From the NCBI GenBank assembly GCA_023265735.1, contig JAHFSN010000017.1:1-14146 (forward strand): a stretch of 14,146 nucleotides of DNA, written 5' to 3'. Shown here one piece after another: positions 13,214 through 14,146 of the stretch. Source of the DNA: Spirochaetaceae bacterium (GTDB taxonomy: Bacteria; Spirochaetota; Spirochaetia; JABEVK01). The notes below the pieces were generated by a model. It saw only the letters and a program-made list of their open reading frames with translations. It was not told where the DNA came from and made no database searches. The translations under genes were made by a program, and so were the position numbers. Within the stretch, counting starts at the first letter, position 1. Each line of letters starts with the position of its first letter.

Positions 13214-14146
13214 TCAGGCCTCCACGGTCCTTCGGGCGAGGTCGGCGGCTCCCAGGATCCCCGCGTCGTCCCCGAGGATGGCCGCCTTCACGATGGCGTC
13301 GTCGGCCACAAACTCCCAGGCCGAGGCCCGCATGGCCTTCTCGACCCGCTTCAGGTAGTAGTCTCCCAGCTTCTCGACCAGACCCCCGCCCAAGAGGACG
13401 AGTTCGGGGTTGAGCAGGTTGAGACACCCCCCCAGGTGGGTCCCCAGAAAGTCGGCGGCCCGGTCGATGATGGCTACTACGTGGGGGTTGCCTTCCTTGA
13501 GACCCTGGGAGAAGAATTTGCTGCTGATGGCCTTCAGGTCGGCGCCGTTTTCCGCGTAGAACCCCGTCAGGGTGCCGTTGGCGATGAGACCGACGGCTTC
13601 CTTGCCCATGGCCGTCCGGCTGGCCAGGGCCTCCACGCAGCCCCGGTTTCCGCAGCCGCACAGGGGCCCTTCCACCTGCAGGATCATGTGCCCAATTTCG
13701 CCGGCGTTGCCGCCGAACCCGGCGTAGAGCTGGCCGTTGAGGATGAGGCCGCCGCCGATGCCCGTGCCAGGGAAGACCCCCATAACGTGTTGGTGTCCCC
13801 GGGCCGCCCCGGCGACAAACTCTCCCCAGACCCCGGCGTTCACGTCGTTTTCCAGGACGATGGGGAACCCGAACTCGGCCTTCAGCCTCTCGGCCAGAGG
13901 GAAGTCATGGAACCCGAGGTTGGGGGCCCGGACCACCGTGCCCAGCTTTCGGTTGAGGATGCCCGGGACGGACATGCCCAGGGCGGCGATGTCACCGGGG
14001 CCCTTTCCCGCCTCGGCCAGGGCGTCCTTCAAAGTGGCGACGATATCCAGATACACGACTTCGGATCCGGCTTGGGTCTGGCTCTTGCGCTTGGTCCGAG
14101 AGAGGATTTGGTGGTCGGGACCCACCACCCCTGCCAACATCTTCGT
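13214..14146 (-). CDS. ROK-family sugar kinase, glucokinase-like (5' end cut by window edge)
   Basis: A cytoplasmic ATP-dependent sugar kinase of the ROK family (glucokinase, fructokinase or N-acetylhexosamine kinase type). The reading frame stays open to the right edge and its first visible residues TKMLAGVV match the family's N-terminal phosphate motif DxGGTKxxAG, so only about 10-15 residues are missing and the internal ATG at 14140 is not the real start. About 310 residues are present. ENDVNAGVWGE carries the catalytic aspartate, GTGIGGGLI follows, and GHM plus CGCGNRGCVEALAS form the ROK zinc site (His and three Cys). There is no N-terminal helix-turn-helix in the visible part, so it is a kinase rather than a ROK repressor. 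It heads, or lies within, the operon with ppx, ppk1 and tkt; one base separates it from ppx. Glucose is the most likely substrate but sugar choice cannot be read safely. The zinc motif argues against a polyphosphate-glucokinase. Confidence 0.92.
   Translation of the reverse strand, partial: TKMLAGVVGPDHQILSRTKRKSQTQAGSEVVYLDIVATLKDALAEAGKGPGDIAALGMSVPGILNRKLGTVVRAPNLGFHDFPLAERLKAEFGFPIVLENDVNAGVWGEFVAGAARGHQHVMGVFPGTGIGGGLILNGQLYAGFGGNAGEIGHMILQVEGPLCGCGNRGCVEALASRTAMGKEAVGLIANGTLTGFYAENGADLKAISSKFFSQGLKEGNPHVVAIIDRAADFLGTHLGGCLNLLNPELVLLGGGLVEKLGDYYLKRVEKAMRASAWEFVADDAIVKAAILGDDAGILGAADLARRTVEA

Noticed and set aside
9602..13413. Open frames of 509 and 541 codons opposite ppk1, ppx and the ROK gene
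   Set aside because: Same codon-bias artefact; the minus genes carry catalytic motifs and tight operon spacing.
13214..14146. ROK kinase as a polyphosphate-dependent glucokinase
   Set aside because: The neighbourhood is tempting because polyphosphate glucokinases are ROK proteins, but this one has the CxCGNRGC zinc motif of ATP-dependent ROK kinases, which to my knowledge the polyphosphate enzymes lack. Left as a test, not a call.

Overview
The window looks like ordinary chromosomal DNA from a high-GC, Gram-negative-type bacterium. The evidence is an FKBP lipoprotein with a lipobox, membrane-anchored envelope proteins, sigma70-like promoters, and densely packed genes with strong G/C preference at third codon positions. 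I see no insertion sequence, phage gene, CRISPR array, tRNA or rRNA. The taxon cannot be fixed from the sequence alone. The gene set (LysM envelope protein, TraB-family membrane protein, DnaJ-related protein, Ppx-HD, Ppk1) gives me a weak impression of a high-GC Spirochaetota member, with Acidobacteriota as an alternative. No gap between genes exceeds 300 bases; the longest is about 195.

Layout. (1) 1-980, minus: a LacI-family repressor whose 3' end is cut by the window edge, with a clear promoter at 1020-1048. (2) 1121-1903, plus: a membrane-anchored LysM protein with Pro/Ala-rich linkers, divergent from the repressor. (3) 1913-4730, minus: a compact three-gene operon of DHH phosphoesterase, TraB-family membrane protein and a DnaJ-related J-protein with a possible zinc site. 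(4) 4928-6673, plus: a cysteine-free membrane-anchored protein I do not recognise; its promoter shares -35 DNA with the divergent operon and may give a leaderless mRNA. (5) 6783-7493, plus: an FKBP-type prolyl isomerase lipoprotein, followed by a strong bidirectional terminator at 7510-7540. (6) 7560 to the right edge, minus: an operon read right to left as ROK sugar kinase (5' end cut), Ppx/GppA-HD, polyphosphate kinase Ppk1 and transketolase. The first three genes are spaced by 1 nt or overlap by 4 nt.

Working together. The right-hand operon puts synthesis (Ppk1) and probable turnover or sensing (Ppx-HD) of polyphosphate beside a hexokinase-like enzyme and transketolase, tying phosphate-energy storage to sugar-phosphate flow. 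The Ppx has two changed acidic residues in its nucleotide/phosphate-binding motifs. Transketolase follows a 53-nt gap containing a perfect 9-bp inverted repeat that would bury its Shine-Dalgarno in read-through RNA but not in RNA from a candidate promoter in the loop. The left half mainly concerns envelope and protein quality control: LysM anchor, TraB membrane protein, J-protein, unknown anchored protein and prolyl isomerase.

No complete new defence or mobile system is visible. The best leads are the transketolase hairpin, the variant Ppx, the zinc-site J-protein in a DHH-TraB operon, and the overlapping divergent promoters with a possible leaderless start.
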